From assembly GCA_014804245.1 (NCBI GenBank), contig JAAVAE010000027.1, positions 1 through 59,564 of the forward strand: a stretch of 59,564 nt of DNA. Direction: 5' to 3'. Source of the stretch: Lachnospiraceae bacterium (GTDB lineage: Bacteria > Bacillota > Clostridia > Lachnospirales > Lachnospiraceae). Below are positions 26,634 to 35,343 of the stretch, piece by piece. Under the pieces are notes generated by a model. That model did no database searches. It had not been told where the DNA came from and saw nothing but the letters and a program-made list of their open reading frames with translations. The translations under genes and the position numbers were made by a program. Positions within the stretch are counted from its first letter, which is position 1; the number at the start of each line of letters is the position of its first letter.

Positions 26634-26819
26634 GTGGATCACACTCAATTTGGCGGATATGTCTACGCCTCAGATTTCAATACTGATTATAGAGGTAAAG
26701 GCAGCATTCATAATGGATCTGTTATAGCAAGTCGTATAGCTCGCGACCAAAAATTTGATGAGCAATGTAAAAAGAATATTGAAAACAAACAAAACTACGG
26801 AGGAAATAAAAATGCTTAG
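26634..26819 (+). CDS. Small hypothetical protein, first gene of the polymerase operon
   Basis: This 61-residue protein starts at GTG with AAAGGAGG nine bases upstream. It begins DHTQFGGYVYASDFNTDYRG and ends in a lysine/asparagine-rich tail. No family is recognised. Its last codons overlap the start of the next gene by eight bases, so the two are coupled. Confidence 0.55.
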   Translation: MDHTQFGGYVYASDFNTDYRGKGSIHNGSVIASRIARDQKFDEQCKKNIENKQNYGGNKNA

Positions 26820-27201
26820 AGAAATAATGAAACCAAAATACAAAGGACAGACTGTAGAAATCAATTTATCTAAATGGGGATATAAAAATTACATTGCTGA
26901 ATGTGCATATCACTTTGATAAGCCTGAAGGCAAATATTCTCTTTCAATGTGGTTAAATCGTAGTGATATGGAAGATCGGATGAGATTGTCTTCTAAAAAA
27001 GTTGATACGCAATACATATCTGGAACAAAAGAAACAATTATTGAAAATATATGCAGAGTTGTTCATCAGGCTTGTATGTCAGGATATTTTGATTACTTTG
27101 TAGAACGCTATGAATATGAACTGAAATGTTTCGAACGCGGAAACGAATTATTTGAAATGGAAAGACTGAATATTCCATTTGATTTCGGAGGTGCAAAATG
27201 A
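26812..27201 (+). CDS. Hypothetical protein upstream of the RNA polymerase
   Basis: This 129-residue protein starts at the ATG at 26812, which has GGAGG seven bases upstream. An earlier in-frame ATG at 26755 lies inside the preceding gene without a good site. The sequence is mixed alpha/beta and ends IPFDFGGAK. It overlaps the polymerase gene by four bases (ATGA), so it may be made in proportion to it and may work with it. No family is recognised. Confidence 0.6.
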   Translation: MLREIMKPKYKGQTVEINLSKWGYKNYIAECAYHFDKPEGKYSLSMWLNRSDMEDRMRLSSKKVDTQYISGTKETIIENICRVVHQACMSGYFDYFVERYEYELKCFERGNELFEMERLNIPFDFGGAK

Positions 27202-30119
27202 TAAATAGACCTTTATATACAAGGAAATATCATTCAGGTCGGCTTAAAGAGTTTGGATATAATATAAATAACACTTTTGACGAATCAAAAAGTTTAAATG
27301 AAATTATAGGATTATCTGACAATCAAATGTTAAAAAGTATACGGGATGTCCAGAATAGAATTATTGATAAGCAAAAGCTAGAAATTCTCATAAAAACCAG
27401 AGATATGTATCGAACTGCACTTACATATCAGCAATCAAAAAAAGGAATGAAATCTGCTGTAAATATCGCTAAGAAGTTAAAAACACTAAAAATCAAAAAT
27501 GAATTCACCAAAAGACTACGTAAGAAGTATCTTGATATTACTATAAACTCTGATGAAGCACAAAGAATTCAAGATAAGATTAATCGTATGCTTTTTAACC
27601 CTGATTATGTCACTGTTGTTATGGATAACTTAAAACAATATGATTATTTATATCATAATGGATTCTATATCAATGGAAAAAAATACAAACGGCTCAGTTG
27701 CGGTGCTGGACAGGCCAGAGTTTCTACCGTTGTTTTCGGTAATGAAGAAGTTATTCCTTCTGTAAAGGAAATACTTAATAATGGACGAGACCTGAATAAA
27801 AAAATCTCTCCCAGTAAGTTTAATGCTTATTTCGGGTTATATGGATCTGCTACCAAAGTGGTAAGTGAGCCTAAATTTATTGTAGTAAAAGATTATGAAA
27901 ACACTACTTCTTTTATGGCAAACTATGTTATTGAAAATGGGTGGGGTGTAGACGATACGATTGTGCAGAAAATGATAAAAGACACACCCATGAATAGAAC
28001 AGATGGTATGGGACTTATATCATATAGCCAGGCGTTAAAATGGTCTAAAGAAATGGGATTAGATTATGTGCCATCTCAATTTTGTGTGAGACAAAGCTTT
28101 TTAAAAGGTATGTTATGTGTATTTCCTATTCATGAATTTTGCAGAGATATAAATGGCGGGAACTATTTAGTAGATACGATTTATAAAGATGAAGATGGAA
28201 ATTATATCAAAGCCGACCTTCGGGAATATGATGTTATCATCACCGAATCTCAATTTAAACTTTGGGATAGTTTTGATTCTATTGATACGTATATAGACAA
28301 CTGCCATAAAAATAAGCTTGACTGGCGTATTGCGCTAGTTTCTCCCAAAGAGGCAAAAAGAATGTTGAAACTGAATTACCAGTTCATACAGACTTTAAAC
28401 CTAAACCAAGATGATATTGAAAAACTAGCAGAACAATTTGTGGAATGGCTCACTAAGGTTTCATATGATGATGCATACTATATGTTGCTTTTTTTACTTG
28501 GCGTAAATAATGACATTCAAAAAATAAATAATTTCTTGTCAAGCAGTGAAGCATATTGGATTAAATCAATCATTGCAAATCATAATGTAAAAAATGATAA
28601 ATATATACGCACTAAAATCAGAGAACTTATCAAGAAAAAAATAGAGAATGGATGTAAGGGAGATATTTATGTTGACGGAAATTTTCAGGTAATTGTCTCT
28701 GATCCATATGGATTTATGCAGCATGTGTGTGGATTGCCCGTAACCGGACTCTTAAAAGAAGGCAAATCTTATTCTAATTACTGGAATGAGCAAGGAGTTA
28801 CACAAGTAGATGCAATGCGTTCTCCTCTTACTTATATGTCAGAACATGTAATATTAGATTTCCAGAAAGATGATGATACCGAAAAATGGTATCGCTACTG
28901 TAAATTAGGTATTATTTTAAATTATCATGGACATGAGACATTTAACTTTGCAGGCAGTGACTTTGATATGGATATTTTAGCTACCACTTCAAATAGAACC
29001 ATGATCAAAGGGGTATATAAAGATGAATTACCAGTTGTATATGATGCACCGAAACCTAAAAAGTTTGTCTTTACAGAAGATGATTTATATGAATCAGATA
29101 CTTTTTCATTTGGTTCTATCATTGGTTCTATTACAAATAAGTCCAGCAATGGTTATGCAAAATTACATCTAATCGAAGAAAAGTTCGGTAAAAACAGTCA
29201 AGAATACAGACTTGTGAAGTCTCGTTTACAACAATGCTGCAAAGCGCAATCGGCCCAGATTGATAAAGCCAAGATAGGACAAGAAGTAAAAGGAATTCCT
29301 AAAGTATGGATTAACAGGAATAGACTCAAAAAAAATAAACAAGGTAAGATCATTGATAAACATGCTGTCAGAAAAACCTTATATAACAACACGCTGCTTG
29401 ATAAGTATCCGTATTTTTTCAGATATGTCTATAAAGATACAAATAGAGAATATAAAAAATATCTTGATGAGTGCAACGTGATTTGTAAGCAGAAATATAA
29501 GATGAATTTTCACGAATTGGAATCTCAGGAAAGAAAAACGAAAGAGCAAGAGGAGTTTATTGCAAACTTCTATGAGTTCTGTCCCGTATTAATAAGTAAT
29601 AGTCCTATGAATTTGCTTTGTAAATATCTTGAAAATATTAATTTTAACATATCGCAGAAAACAAAAGCAGATGCAGAATTATTTGATTATGAGATCTATA
29701 AGCGACATGGATTTGAATACACCGACTACTATAAGGATGCAAAATCAACTATACAAGAATTTATTTCCAAGCAGAGAAACATCATTATTGCAAACAGTGT
29801 TGATGATGAATCTGAAAACTCCGACGATAACAATGAAATTGGTTTGATCAGTACATCAGAAGATTTGTTTGAAAAGCTCGGTAAAGTTAATAAGAATCCA
29901 TACATAATAGTCAATTGTCTTGTAGATTATTTTTATAAAGAAAAACCCAACAGTAATAAAGACTTATTGTGGACAACATATGGAAAATATATTTATAGGA
30001 ACATAGTCGAAAATACAGGAACTACTACTGCTCTATTTCCAATGCCATGTAGTGATGAAGAAAAATATGATTTACAGTATCTTGGTTATAATTATAAATT
30101 ACAGGAGGTAAAATTATAG
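27198..30119 (+). CDS. Single-chain DPBB RNA polymerase (YonO / cellular RdRP superfamily)
   Basis: This 973-residue protein has the ordered motifs of the superfamily that unites phage YonO with eukaryotic RdRPs (QDE-1/RDR). They are SCGAGQARVST (167-177), NRTDGMGLIS (266-275), PSQFCVRQSFLKGM (292-305, Lys303), MRSPLTYMSEH (540-550, like the R/K-x-P segment before the active site), GSDFDMDIL (586-594) and QSAQIDKAKIG (684-694, like the AVDxPKTG segment of RDRs). Asp588, Asp590 and Asp592 match the metal triad of beta-prime NADFDGD, with Met replacing Gly. SPbeta YonO is an established DNA-dependent RNA polymerase. This one probably transcribes the tail genes downstream; that role is inference. 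GGAGGTG precedes the ATG. Confidence 0.85.
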   Translation: MINRPLYTRKYHSGRLKEFGYNINNTFDESKSLNEIIGLSDNQMLKSIRDVQNRIIDKQKLEILIKTRDMYRTALTYQQSKKGMKSAVNIAKKLKTLKIKNEFTKRLRKKYLDITINSDEAQRIQDKINRMLFNPDYVTVVMDNLKQYDYLYHNGFYINGKKYKRLSCGAGQARVSTVVFGNEEVIPSVKEILNNGRDLNKKISPSKFNAYFGLYGSATKVVSEPKFIVVKDYENTTSFMANYVIENGWGVDDTIVQKMIKDTPMNRTDGMGLISYSQALKWSKEMGLDYVPSQFCVRQSFLKGMLCVFPIHEFCRDINGGNYLVDTIYKDEDGNYIKADLREYDVIITESQFKLWDSFDSIDTYIDNCHKNKLDWRIALVSPKEAKRMLKLNYQFIQTLNLNQDDIEKLAEQFVEWLTKVSYDDAYYMLLFLLGVNNDIQKINNFLSSSEAYWIKSIIANHNVKNDKYIRTKIRELIKKKIENGCKGDIYVDGNFQVIVSDPYGFMQHVCGLPVTGLLKEGKSYSNYWNEQGVTQVDAMRSPLTYMSEHVILDFQKDDDTEKWYRYCKLGIILNYHGHETFNFAGSDFDMDILATTSNRTMIKGVYKDELPVVYDAPKPKKFVFTEDDLYESDTFSFGSIIGSITNKSSNGYAKLHLIEEKFGKNSQEYRLVKSRLQQCCKAQSAQIDKAKIGQEVKGIPKVWINRNRLKKNKQGKIIDKHAVRKTLYNNTLLDKYPYFFRYVYKDTNREYKKYLDECNVICKQKYKMNFHELESQERKTKEQEEFIANFYEFCPVLISNSPMNLLCKYLENINFNISQKTKADAELFDYEIYKRHGFEYTDYYKDAKSTIQEFISKQRNIIIANSVDDESENSDDNNEIGLISTSEDLFEKLGKVNKNPYIIVNCLVDYFYKEKPNSNKDLLWTTYGKYIYRNIVENTGTTTALFPMPCSDEEKYDLQYLGYNYKLQEVKL

Positions 30120-30121
30120 GT

Positions 30122-30988
30122 TTGGATTACAAATATACTGAATTGGATTATGCAAAAAAAATTTATGAAAATGGTTTTCAGTCGGAGCAACATAAACCGA
30201 CTGAACTCCGTCTGGTTGCAACATATATGAGAAGGGTCTTAGATTACAAGCCAAAGAAGCTTCGTGAAGAAATGTACAAATGGTGTGAAAATCATATTGC
30301 TGAATATAAAAGAGAACTATATTACAAACAAATTAATTCAGCAATAAACAAAGCATGTAAAAAAGGCTCTATGCTAATAAATATCGATTGTGTTGATTTT
30401 TACAACTATGAGATAGATTACATAAATAACTTATATATAATGAGAGATCCGGATGATCAAGAGGAATCTGAATATTCATATGCATGCAAAAAATTGTTAT
30501 TTACTCTTCTATTTATAATGAAAGTTAATAAGTTCATCACTGAAGCCAAAAGTACAGATGAGGACTTTGAATATGAAGGAAAATATTTTAAAGGCGGTCA
30601 AAAGAAATATACTGAATTGAAAAGACTTGCAAAATTACCTGAAAAAGTAAGAATCAACGAGGACATTATCAATACTCTTTGGATAAACGGACTTGCGACT
30701 CCTATGTTTAATGGGCTTATAAAGCTAAACTTTATGGAAGATATTTATAACATGGAAAGTAAGAGTCCTGAATCAGATACTTCTATTGCAATTAAAATAA
30801 AAGATTTCGATTCAGTCGGATGGTACTTTGATTATTATAATCAAGATAAAAAAATTGCATTCTGTAAGGAATGCGGGAAGATTTTTAGGAAAAAATCTAA
30901 CAGACAAGAATGTTGCTCTGAAGAATGTTCAAAAGCAATAGATAGAGAAAGAGCCAAAAAACGCATGAAAGTAATCAGAAACTCTTAA
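30122..30988 (+). CDS. Protein with a C-terminal zinc finger
   Basis: This 288-residue protein starts at TTG two bases after the polymerase stop, with AGGAGGT upstream at a slightly long spacing. It is charged and helical, and ends with a CxxCGKxF...CCSEECS zinc finger (about residues 252-274) followed by a basic tail RERAKKRMK. Such fingers are common in small phage DNA- or RNA-binding proteins. Tight coupling suggests an accessory factor of the polymerase, which is inference. Confidence 0.65.
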   Translation: MDYKYTELDYAKKIYENGFQSEQHKPTELRLVATYMRRVLDYKPKKLREEMYKWCENHIAEYKRELYYKQINSAINKACKKGSMLINIDCVDFYNYEIDYINNLYIMRDPDDQEESEYSYACKKLLFTLLFIMKVNKFITEAKSTDEDFEYEGKYFKGGQKKYTELKRLAKLPEKVRINEDIINTLWINGLATPMFNGLIKLNFMEDIYNMESKSPESDTSIAIKIKDFDSVGWYFDYYNQDKKIAFCKECGKIFRKKSNRQECCSEECSKAIDRERAKKRMKVIRNS

Positions 30989-30999
30989 TGTTCGATTTA

Positions 31000-31054
31000 G
31001 AAAATCGTAAAAAACCCAGTAGAATCAATCGTTTCAGCACATTTTACAATTTTC
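31000..31054. promoter_or_regulatory. AT-rich inverted repeat before the late genes
   Basis: GAAAATCGTAAAA (31000-31012) and TTTTACAATTTTC (31042-31054) are inverted copies with one mismatch. They lie in the 110-base gap between the polymerase block and the tail block. They have no T-run and so are not a terminator. They could mark a late promoter. Confidence 0.35.
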
Positions 31055-31098
31055 TATCTTATGAAAGAAAGAGAGAGTTTTGATTTAAGAGGCAAAAT

Positions 31099-31824
31099 AT
31101 GAAAAACAGAAAAAGTTTACTTAATCAATCTTCTGTTGATATTCTCCCCAACTTATCAATAAGAATTCCCACTGTCGGAGAAATATTGGAAGACGAACAA
31201 CATTATTATAACCTTATATCCTCATTGGCTGCTACGCCATTTCAATACATGGTACAGCTTGACGATATTGGCGTAGACTTCACGACTATTACAGACTATC
31301 AATTATTCATGATGCTATTCCCATCTTTTGCACATGGGGATATGAGCATATTATTTGGCGAAATAGATTTATCTGATATTTCAGTTGGCAAAAATCCTCA
31401 AAATGATATGCCCATTTTATATAGCCCAAAAAATAATGTCATTATAGATGAATTTGTATATAGTCAAATTGCAGAATACATTAGAAAAATAAATAATTTT
31501 AAAAAAGAAAATCGTAAACCAGGTAACGATGAAGCAAAGGAATTTCGCATAAAATTGGAGCGAAAAAAACAAAAAAGAAATGCTAATAAGCCATATGAAC
31601 CATATCTGGAAAAATTGGTTGTAGCATTAGTTAACAGACCAGAGTTCAAATATAACTATGATCAAGTTAGTGATTTAACAATCTATCAATTCAATCAAAG
31701 TTTTGAACAAATAAATACAAGTATTACTTTTGATAATACAATGATTGGTGTTTATGCCGGAACTGTTGATACATCCAAGCTTAAAGACAAATCTTGTTTA
31801 TCCTGGATATCTTTAAAGCAGTAA
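31099..31824 (+). CDS. Putative tail assembly protein (chaperone-like)
   Basis: This 241-residue protein contains LSIRIPTVGEILEDEQHYYN near residues 18-37, then a folded N-terminal domain and a lysine-rich middle (KLERKKQKRNANK). The IPTVGEI...YY segment resembles proteins encoded beside tail tube genes in clostridial phages, so a tail chaperone role is likely but not shown. No slippery site for a frameshifted second product stands out. It is followed by a strong terminator and then the tube gene. Confidence 0.5.
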   Translation: MKNRKSLLNQSSVDILPNLSIRIPTVGEILEDEQHYYNLISSLAATPFQYMVQLDDIGVDFTTITDYQLFMMLFPSFAHGDMSILFGEIDLSDISVGKNPQNDMPILYSPKNNVIIDEFVYSQIAEYIRKINNFKKENRKPGNDEAKEFRIKLERKKQKRNANKPYEPYLEKLVVALVNRPEFKYNYDQVSDLTIYQFNQSFEQINTSITFDNTMIGVYAGTVDTSKLKDKSCLSWISLKQ

Positions 31825-31828
31825 AATT

Positions 31829-31853
31829 AAGACTCTTTATGAGTCTTTTTTTT
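31829..31853 (+). terminator. Intrinsic terminator between chaperone-like and tube genes
   Basis: AAGACTC pairs with GAGTCTT (five-base loop) and is followed by a run of eight T. It is a textbook terminator five bases after the upstream stop codon and 33 bases before the tube gene. Confidence 0.85.
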
Positions 31854-31885
31854 ATAAAAATTAATAAACATAAGGAGGGCTAAAC

Positions 31886-32662
31886 ATGTCAGTAGATGTT
31901 AGCAAATTAATTATTACGGAAGTAGCTCAGATTACAGCTTTTAATAACGCTGGTGAGCTGGAGTTCATTATGGACGAAGTCCAGAATGGAACGATTAGTA
32001 ACACCCAGGAGAAAGCCGATATTACCGGCCGGAACGGGCGAAAGATTGCCTCATTAAAGAAGAATAAGGCTGTAACCGTTTCTGCCACAAACGGTGTGCT
32101 TGTCGGCGGCGCTTTGGCTGCACAGACCGGTACAGAAGTAGAACAGGGAACATTTAATGTTCGTATTACCGATGTTATGACAGTACAAGGAAATACTTGT
32201 AAGACTTCCAAGACTGCAGTTGGTGTTACTGGTGCAGAAATCGGAGCTATCTATGTTAAAAATGCAAATGGTTCCCTTGGTACAAAGATTGAACAGGATA
32301 CCGATGCTGCTGAAGGTAAATTTAAGTATGATCCTGCCACAAAGGAAATTACTGTCAGCGGAATCGCTGACGGGACTGAACTTGTTGCATTCTATGATGT
32401 AGAAGTTGAAGCGGCAAAGATTTCCAACGATTCCGAAACATACAGCAAGGTGCTGAAACTCTATGTTGATGTAGTACTCCAGGATTCTTGTGATGTAGAG
32501 TATGCCGGCCAGGTAATTATCCAGAGAGCTGATGTATCCGGTGAGTTTGAATTAACTCTTGGCGGTGATAGCTTTGCACATACATTTGAAGCTGAATCTC
32601 TTGCTGGTGGATGTTCTGGTTCTACAAATCTTTGGGATCTGGTTATCTACGGCGTCAACTAA
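31886..32662 (+). CDS. Putative major tail tube protein
   Basis: This 258-residue, beta-rich protein has a strong AAGGAGGG ribosome binding site. The N-terminal half (ITGRNGRKIASLKKNKAVTV, ALAAQTGTEVE) and the C-terminal half (VLQDSCDVEYAGQVIIQRAD) fit the tail tube fold. The middle (about residues 120-165) looks like an inserted domain. The gene is visibly richer in G and C than its neighbours and is bracketed by hairpin terminators, as expected for the most abundant structural protein. No capsid-type helical scaffold region is present, so I favour tube over capsid. Confidence 0.65.
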   Translation: MSVDVSKLIITEVAQITAFNNAGELEFIMDEVQNGTISNTQEKADITGRNGRKIASLKKNKAVTVSATNGVLVGGALAAQTGTEVEQGTFNVRITDVMTVQGNTCKTSKTAVGVTGAEIGAIYVKNANGSLGTKIEQDTDAAEGKFKYDPATKEITVSGIADGTELVAFYDVEVEAAKISNDSETYSKVLKLYVDVVLQDSCDVEYAGQVIIQRADVSGEFELTLGGDSFAHTFEAESLAGGCSGSTNLWDLVIYGVN

Positions 32663-32671
32663 AAAAATGTT

Positions 32672-32702
32672 GGAGAGTGTAGCATATACACTCTCCTATT
32701 TG
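32672..32702 (+). terminator. Hairpin after the tube gene
   Basis: GGAGAGTGTA (32672-32681) pairs perfectly with TACACTCTCC (32687-32696) around a five-base loop, followed by TATTTGT. The weak T-run would give partial termination or mRNA 3'-end protection. Confidence 0.6.
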
Positions 32703-32716
32703 TAAGGAGGACGCAG

Positions 32717-32914
32717 ATGTCAAATAAGGTACAAAAACCATGTAAGATATGCAATAAAATGTTTACTCCATGCGCAGATTGCGAGAACGATAAAACAATG
32801 TTCCACTGGAAAAGAGTTGCCTGTTCTCCAGAGTGTGCAAAAGAATTCTTTGCCAAAATTGAAGCGTCCAGACAACCAAAAGATAAAAATGCAGTGTTTG
32901 AGCAGGAGCGATAG
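32717..32914 (+). CDS. Small zinc-finger protein
   Basis: This 65-residue protein has paired cysteines (KPCKICNKMFTPCADCEND and ACSPECAKEFF) that can form one or two zinc sites. AAGGAGG precedes the ATG. It ends two bases before the cysteine desulfurase start, so the two are coupled. It may be a sulfur or metal acceptor, or simply a phage-type zinc protein; the first idea is inference from position. Confidence 0.65.
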   Translation: MSNKVQKPCKICNKMFTPCADCENDKTMFHWKRVACSPECAKEFFAKIEASRQPKDKNAVFEQER

Positions 32915-32916
32915 AA

Positions 32917-34038
32917 ATGGGAATTTATTTAGACAACGCGGCGACTTCTACATTATCTGATTCAACAAAAGAATATTTAGTATCTATATTAAATTGCTGG
33001 GGAAACCCTTCCTCTTTACACTCGCAGGGAACAAAGCCAAAACAAATCATTTCAGACGCGCGGCAATCGGTCGCAAAATTTATTAATGCAAATTCAAGAG
33101 ATCTATATTTTACACCCTCCGGATCAGCATCAAACACTTTAGCAATTCACGGATATTATGCAAAACATAATTGCACGATCCTGTACTCTCCCATTACACA
33201 CAAGTCAATTTTAAAATGCGTAGAGTCGTATAAAAACAGTCAGCCTTTAAATGTAGACCATGACGGCACTATTGATATACATGATTTGGAAGAATGCTTA
33301 GATGCTTGTATCAGCCAGCCATTTGTGATAATAGACCATGCAAACAGCGAGATTGGCACTATCCAAAATATACAGGAAATCATACGAACAGTACATTTAC
33401 ACAATGGCATTATATATCTTGATTGTACTGGTTCTATTCCTCAGATACCTGTAAATGTAAAATCTCTTGATGCAGATATGATTGGTTTCAGCGGACATAA
33501 ACTCGGCGGACTAAAAGGCTGCGGCATTTTATATAAGAAGAAAAATATTGATCTTGAACCGTTAGTATATGGTTCGCAGGAACAGGGCTATATCGGAGGT
33601 ACCGAAAATGTCTTAGGCATTGCTTCATTAGGCAGAGCATTCAAAGATTATGACTACTCTTCTATTTCATCAGTTAACAGGGATTATGTCTATGATTACA
33701 TTGTAAACAATATTCAAGGCAGCTATTTGGTTGGCGCTTCCATTGAGTCTGGCAACAGATTACCGCATAATTTGTACATGTGTTTCAAAGGCATTGAAGG
33801 TGAATCACTTATGATTCTATTAGACATGAACGGGATACAAGTCAGTACCGGATCTGCTTGCAACAGTAAGAGTATTTCGGCTTCTACTACCCTATCTGCT
33901 ATTGGGATGAATAAAAAAGATATCCATAGCTGTATCAGATTAACTTTCAGCGGACAGGAAACAAAAAAAGAATTGGATTATGTATGCCATAAATTAAAAG
34001 AGTGTGTTGAAACTCTTAGAAGAATAAATACACAATAA
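32917..34038 (+). CDS. Cysteine desulfurase (NifS/IscS-like)
   Basis: This 373-residue PLP enzyme of the class V aminotransferase family converts cysteine to alanine with a persulfide on the enzyme. The expected residues are present: LDNAATS at the N-terminus, His95 (SPITHKS), the HANSEIGTIQ segment (Asn143, Glu145), Lys195 in SGHKLGG for the PLP Schiff base, GYIGGTEN, and Cys315 in STGSACNSK for the persulfide. It appears functional. It is unexpected in a tail/lysis operon. No IscU, ThiI, MnmA or Dnd partner gene is next to it. Confidence 0.92.
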   Translation: MGIYLDNAATSTLSDSTKEYLVSILNCWGNPSSLHSQGTKPKQIISDARQSVAKFINANSRDLYFTPSGSASNTLAIHGYYAKHNCTILYSPITHKSILKCVESYKNSQPLNVDHDGTIDIHDLEECLDACISQPFVIIDHANSEIGTIQNIQEIIRTVHLHNGIIYLDCTGSIPQIPVNVKSLDADMIGFSGHKLGGLKGCGILYKKKNIDLEPLVYGSQEQGYIGGTENVLGIASLGRAFKDYDYSSISSVNRDYVYDYIVNNIQGSYLVGASIESGNRLPHNLYMCFKGIEGESLMILLDMNGIQVSTGSACNSKSISASTTLSAIGMNKKDIHSCIRLTFSGQETKKELDYVCHKLKECVETLRRINTQ

Positions 34039-34057
34039 ATTGATAATTGGAGGAATT

Positions 34058-34462
34058 ATGGAATTTTCAGAAATGATCAATAATATTTTATACACTGTTT
34101 TAACAGCTATCATACCCGTAGTTATAGTTTTTATAGCTAATCTTATTAGTGCAAAAATCAAGGAAAGCAACATTATTGCTAATGCAACAAAGAATGAAGA
34201 TTTAACTAAGCTTATTGAAGGTGCATTATCTGATGTTATGGATGCCGTATTGTATGTAAATCAAGTTTACACTGATTCTTTAAAAGCAAATGGGACGTTT
34301 GATAAAACAGCACAGCAAGAAGCATTTAATCGTGCTTATGTGGAATCTATAAATATGATTTCCTTTGAAGCAAAGAAAGCTATTGAGAAATTATACGGTT
34401 CCTTCGACAAGTGGTTACAGATTAAAATTGAATCTTCTGTAAATATGGCAAAGAAACAGTAA
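34058..34462 (+). CDS. Holin (LL-H family-like)
   Basis: This 134-residue protein has one strong N-terminal membrane helix (ILYTVLTAIIPVVIVFIANL, about residues 7-26) and a long amphipathic C-terminal helical part, the layout of LL-H-type phage holins. GGAGG precedes the ATG at 34058. It lies directly before the endolysin gene, the usual lysis cassette order. It would open the membrane to release the endolysin. Confidence 0.75.
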   Translation: MEFSEMINNILYTVLTAIIPVVIVFIANLISAKIKESNIIANATKNEDLTKLIEGALSDVMDAVLYVNQVYTDSLKANGTFDKTAQQEAFNRAYVESINMISFEAKKAIEKLYGSFDKWLQIKIESSVNMAKKQ

Positions 34463-34474
34463 GGATGATGTGAT

Positions 34475-35323
34475 ATGGAAAAAAGAACAAATTCGGTTGT
34501 TAAGTGTGTGGATGTCAGTTCTTATCAAGGAAATATTAATTGGAGTTTCGTAAAATCCGCAGGAGTAAACCATGCAATTCTGAAAGTGATCCGCAAAGAT
34601 CTAAACCCCGATACATCATTTGAACGGAATTGGAATGGATGCAACTCTGCTGGAGTGGCAGTGGATGGTGTTTACAATTACTCCTATGCTACTACTGTTA
34701 CAAAGGCAAAAACTGACGCACAAAAAGTATTGTCTATCCTAAATGGCAGAAAATGTACGATTTGGCTTGATGTAGAGGATAAATGTCAGCAAGGTCTTGG
34801 AGTACTATTGAAAGATATAATCAATACATATAGAGATGTAATTGTAGGCGCAGGATATGATTTTGGAATTTATACAGGTATGTCATTCTATAATTCTTAT
34901 ATCAAGCCGTATGCGACGCAAATTAAATGTGATAATTTTTGGATTGCCAGGTACTATAATTCAGCGAATAAAATGGCTGCGTCCATAAACCCTAATGAGC
35001 AATATAATCCAAAATCAAGCATAGGCAGAGATATTTTTGCTTGGCAATATACTTCCAGCGGACAAGTTTCTGGGATTAATGGTAATGTTGATTTAAGCGT
35101 TATCTATGGAGATCATGTTATTGCTGCTAAAGGTAAGGTGTCCAATTGTACAAAACTAAATATGCGAAAAGAGCCTATCGTTGAAAAGAATAATATTGTG
35201 AACGTGTTGGATTTAAATGACGAAGTATATCTCCTAAAAATAGCTGACAATGGATGGTATAAAGTAAAAACAAAAGATAATCTTGTCGGATATGTGTCGA
35301 ACAAGTACATTATGATTTTATAA
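34475..35323 (+). CDS. Endolysin: GH25 muramidase with SH3 domain
   Basis: This 282-residue lysozyme has an N-terminal GH25 domain (about residues 8-210), with CVDVSSYQG (Asp13) and the catalytic WLDVED (Asp99, Glu101). A C-terminal bacterial SH3 domain (about 220-282, LNMRKEP...GWYKVKT...GYVSNKYI) binds the cell wall. It cleaves the beta-1,4 bond of peptidoglycan. No signal peptide is present, so release needs the holin just upstream. Confidence 0.93.
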   Translation: MEKRTNSVVKCVDVSSYQGNINWSFVKSAGVNHAILKVIRKDLNPDTSFERNWNGCNSAGVAVDGVYNYSYATTVTKAKTDAQKVLSILNGRKCTIWLDVEDKCQQGLGVLLKDIINTYRDVIVGAGYDFGIYTGMSFYNSYIKPYATQIKCDNFWIARYYNSANKMAASINPNEQYNPKSSIGRDIFAWQYTSSGQVSGINGNVDLSVIYGDHVIAAKGKVSNCTKLNMRKEPIVEKNNIVNVLDLNDEVYLLKIADNGWYKVKTKDNLVGYVSNKYIMIL

Positions 35324-35343
35324 GAAAGGCAATACTATAAGTA

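Noticed and set aside
31886-32662. Calling the 258-residue beta-rich protein a major capsid protein
   Set aside because: There is no scaffold or protease region, no neighbouring portal or terminase, and the sequence pattern and position fit a tail tube.
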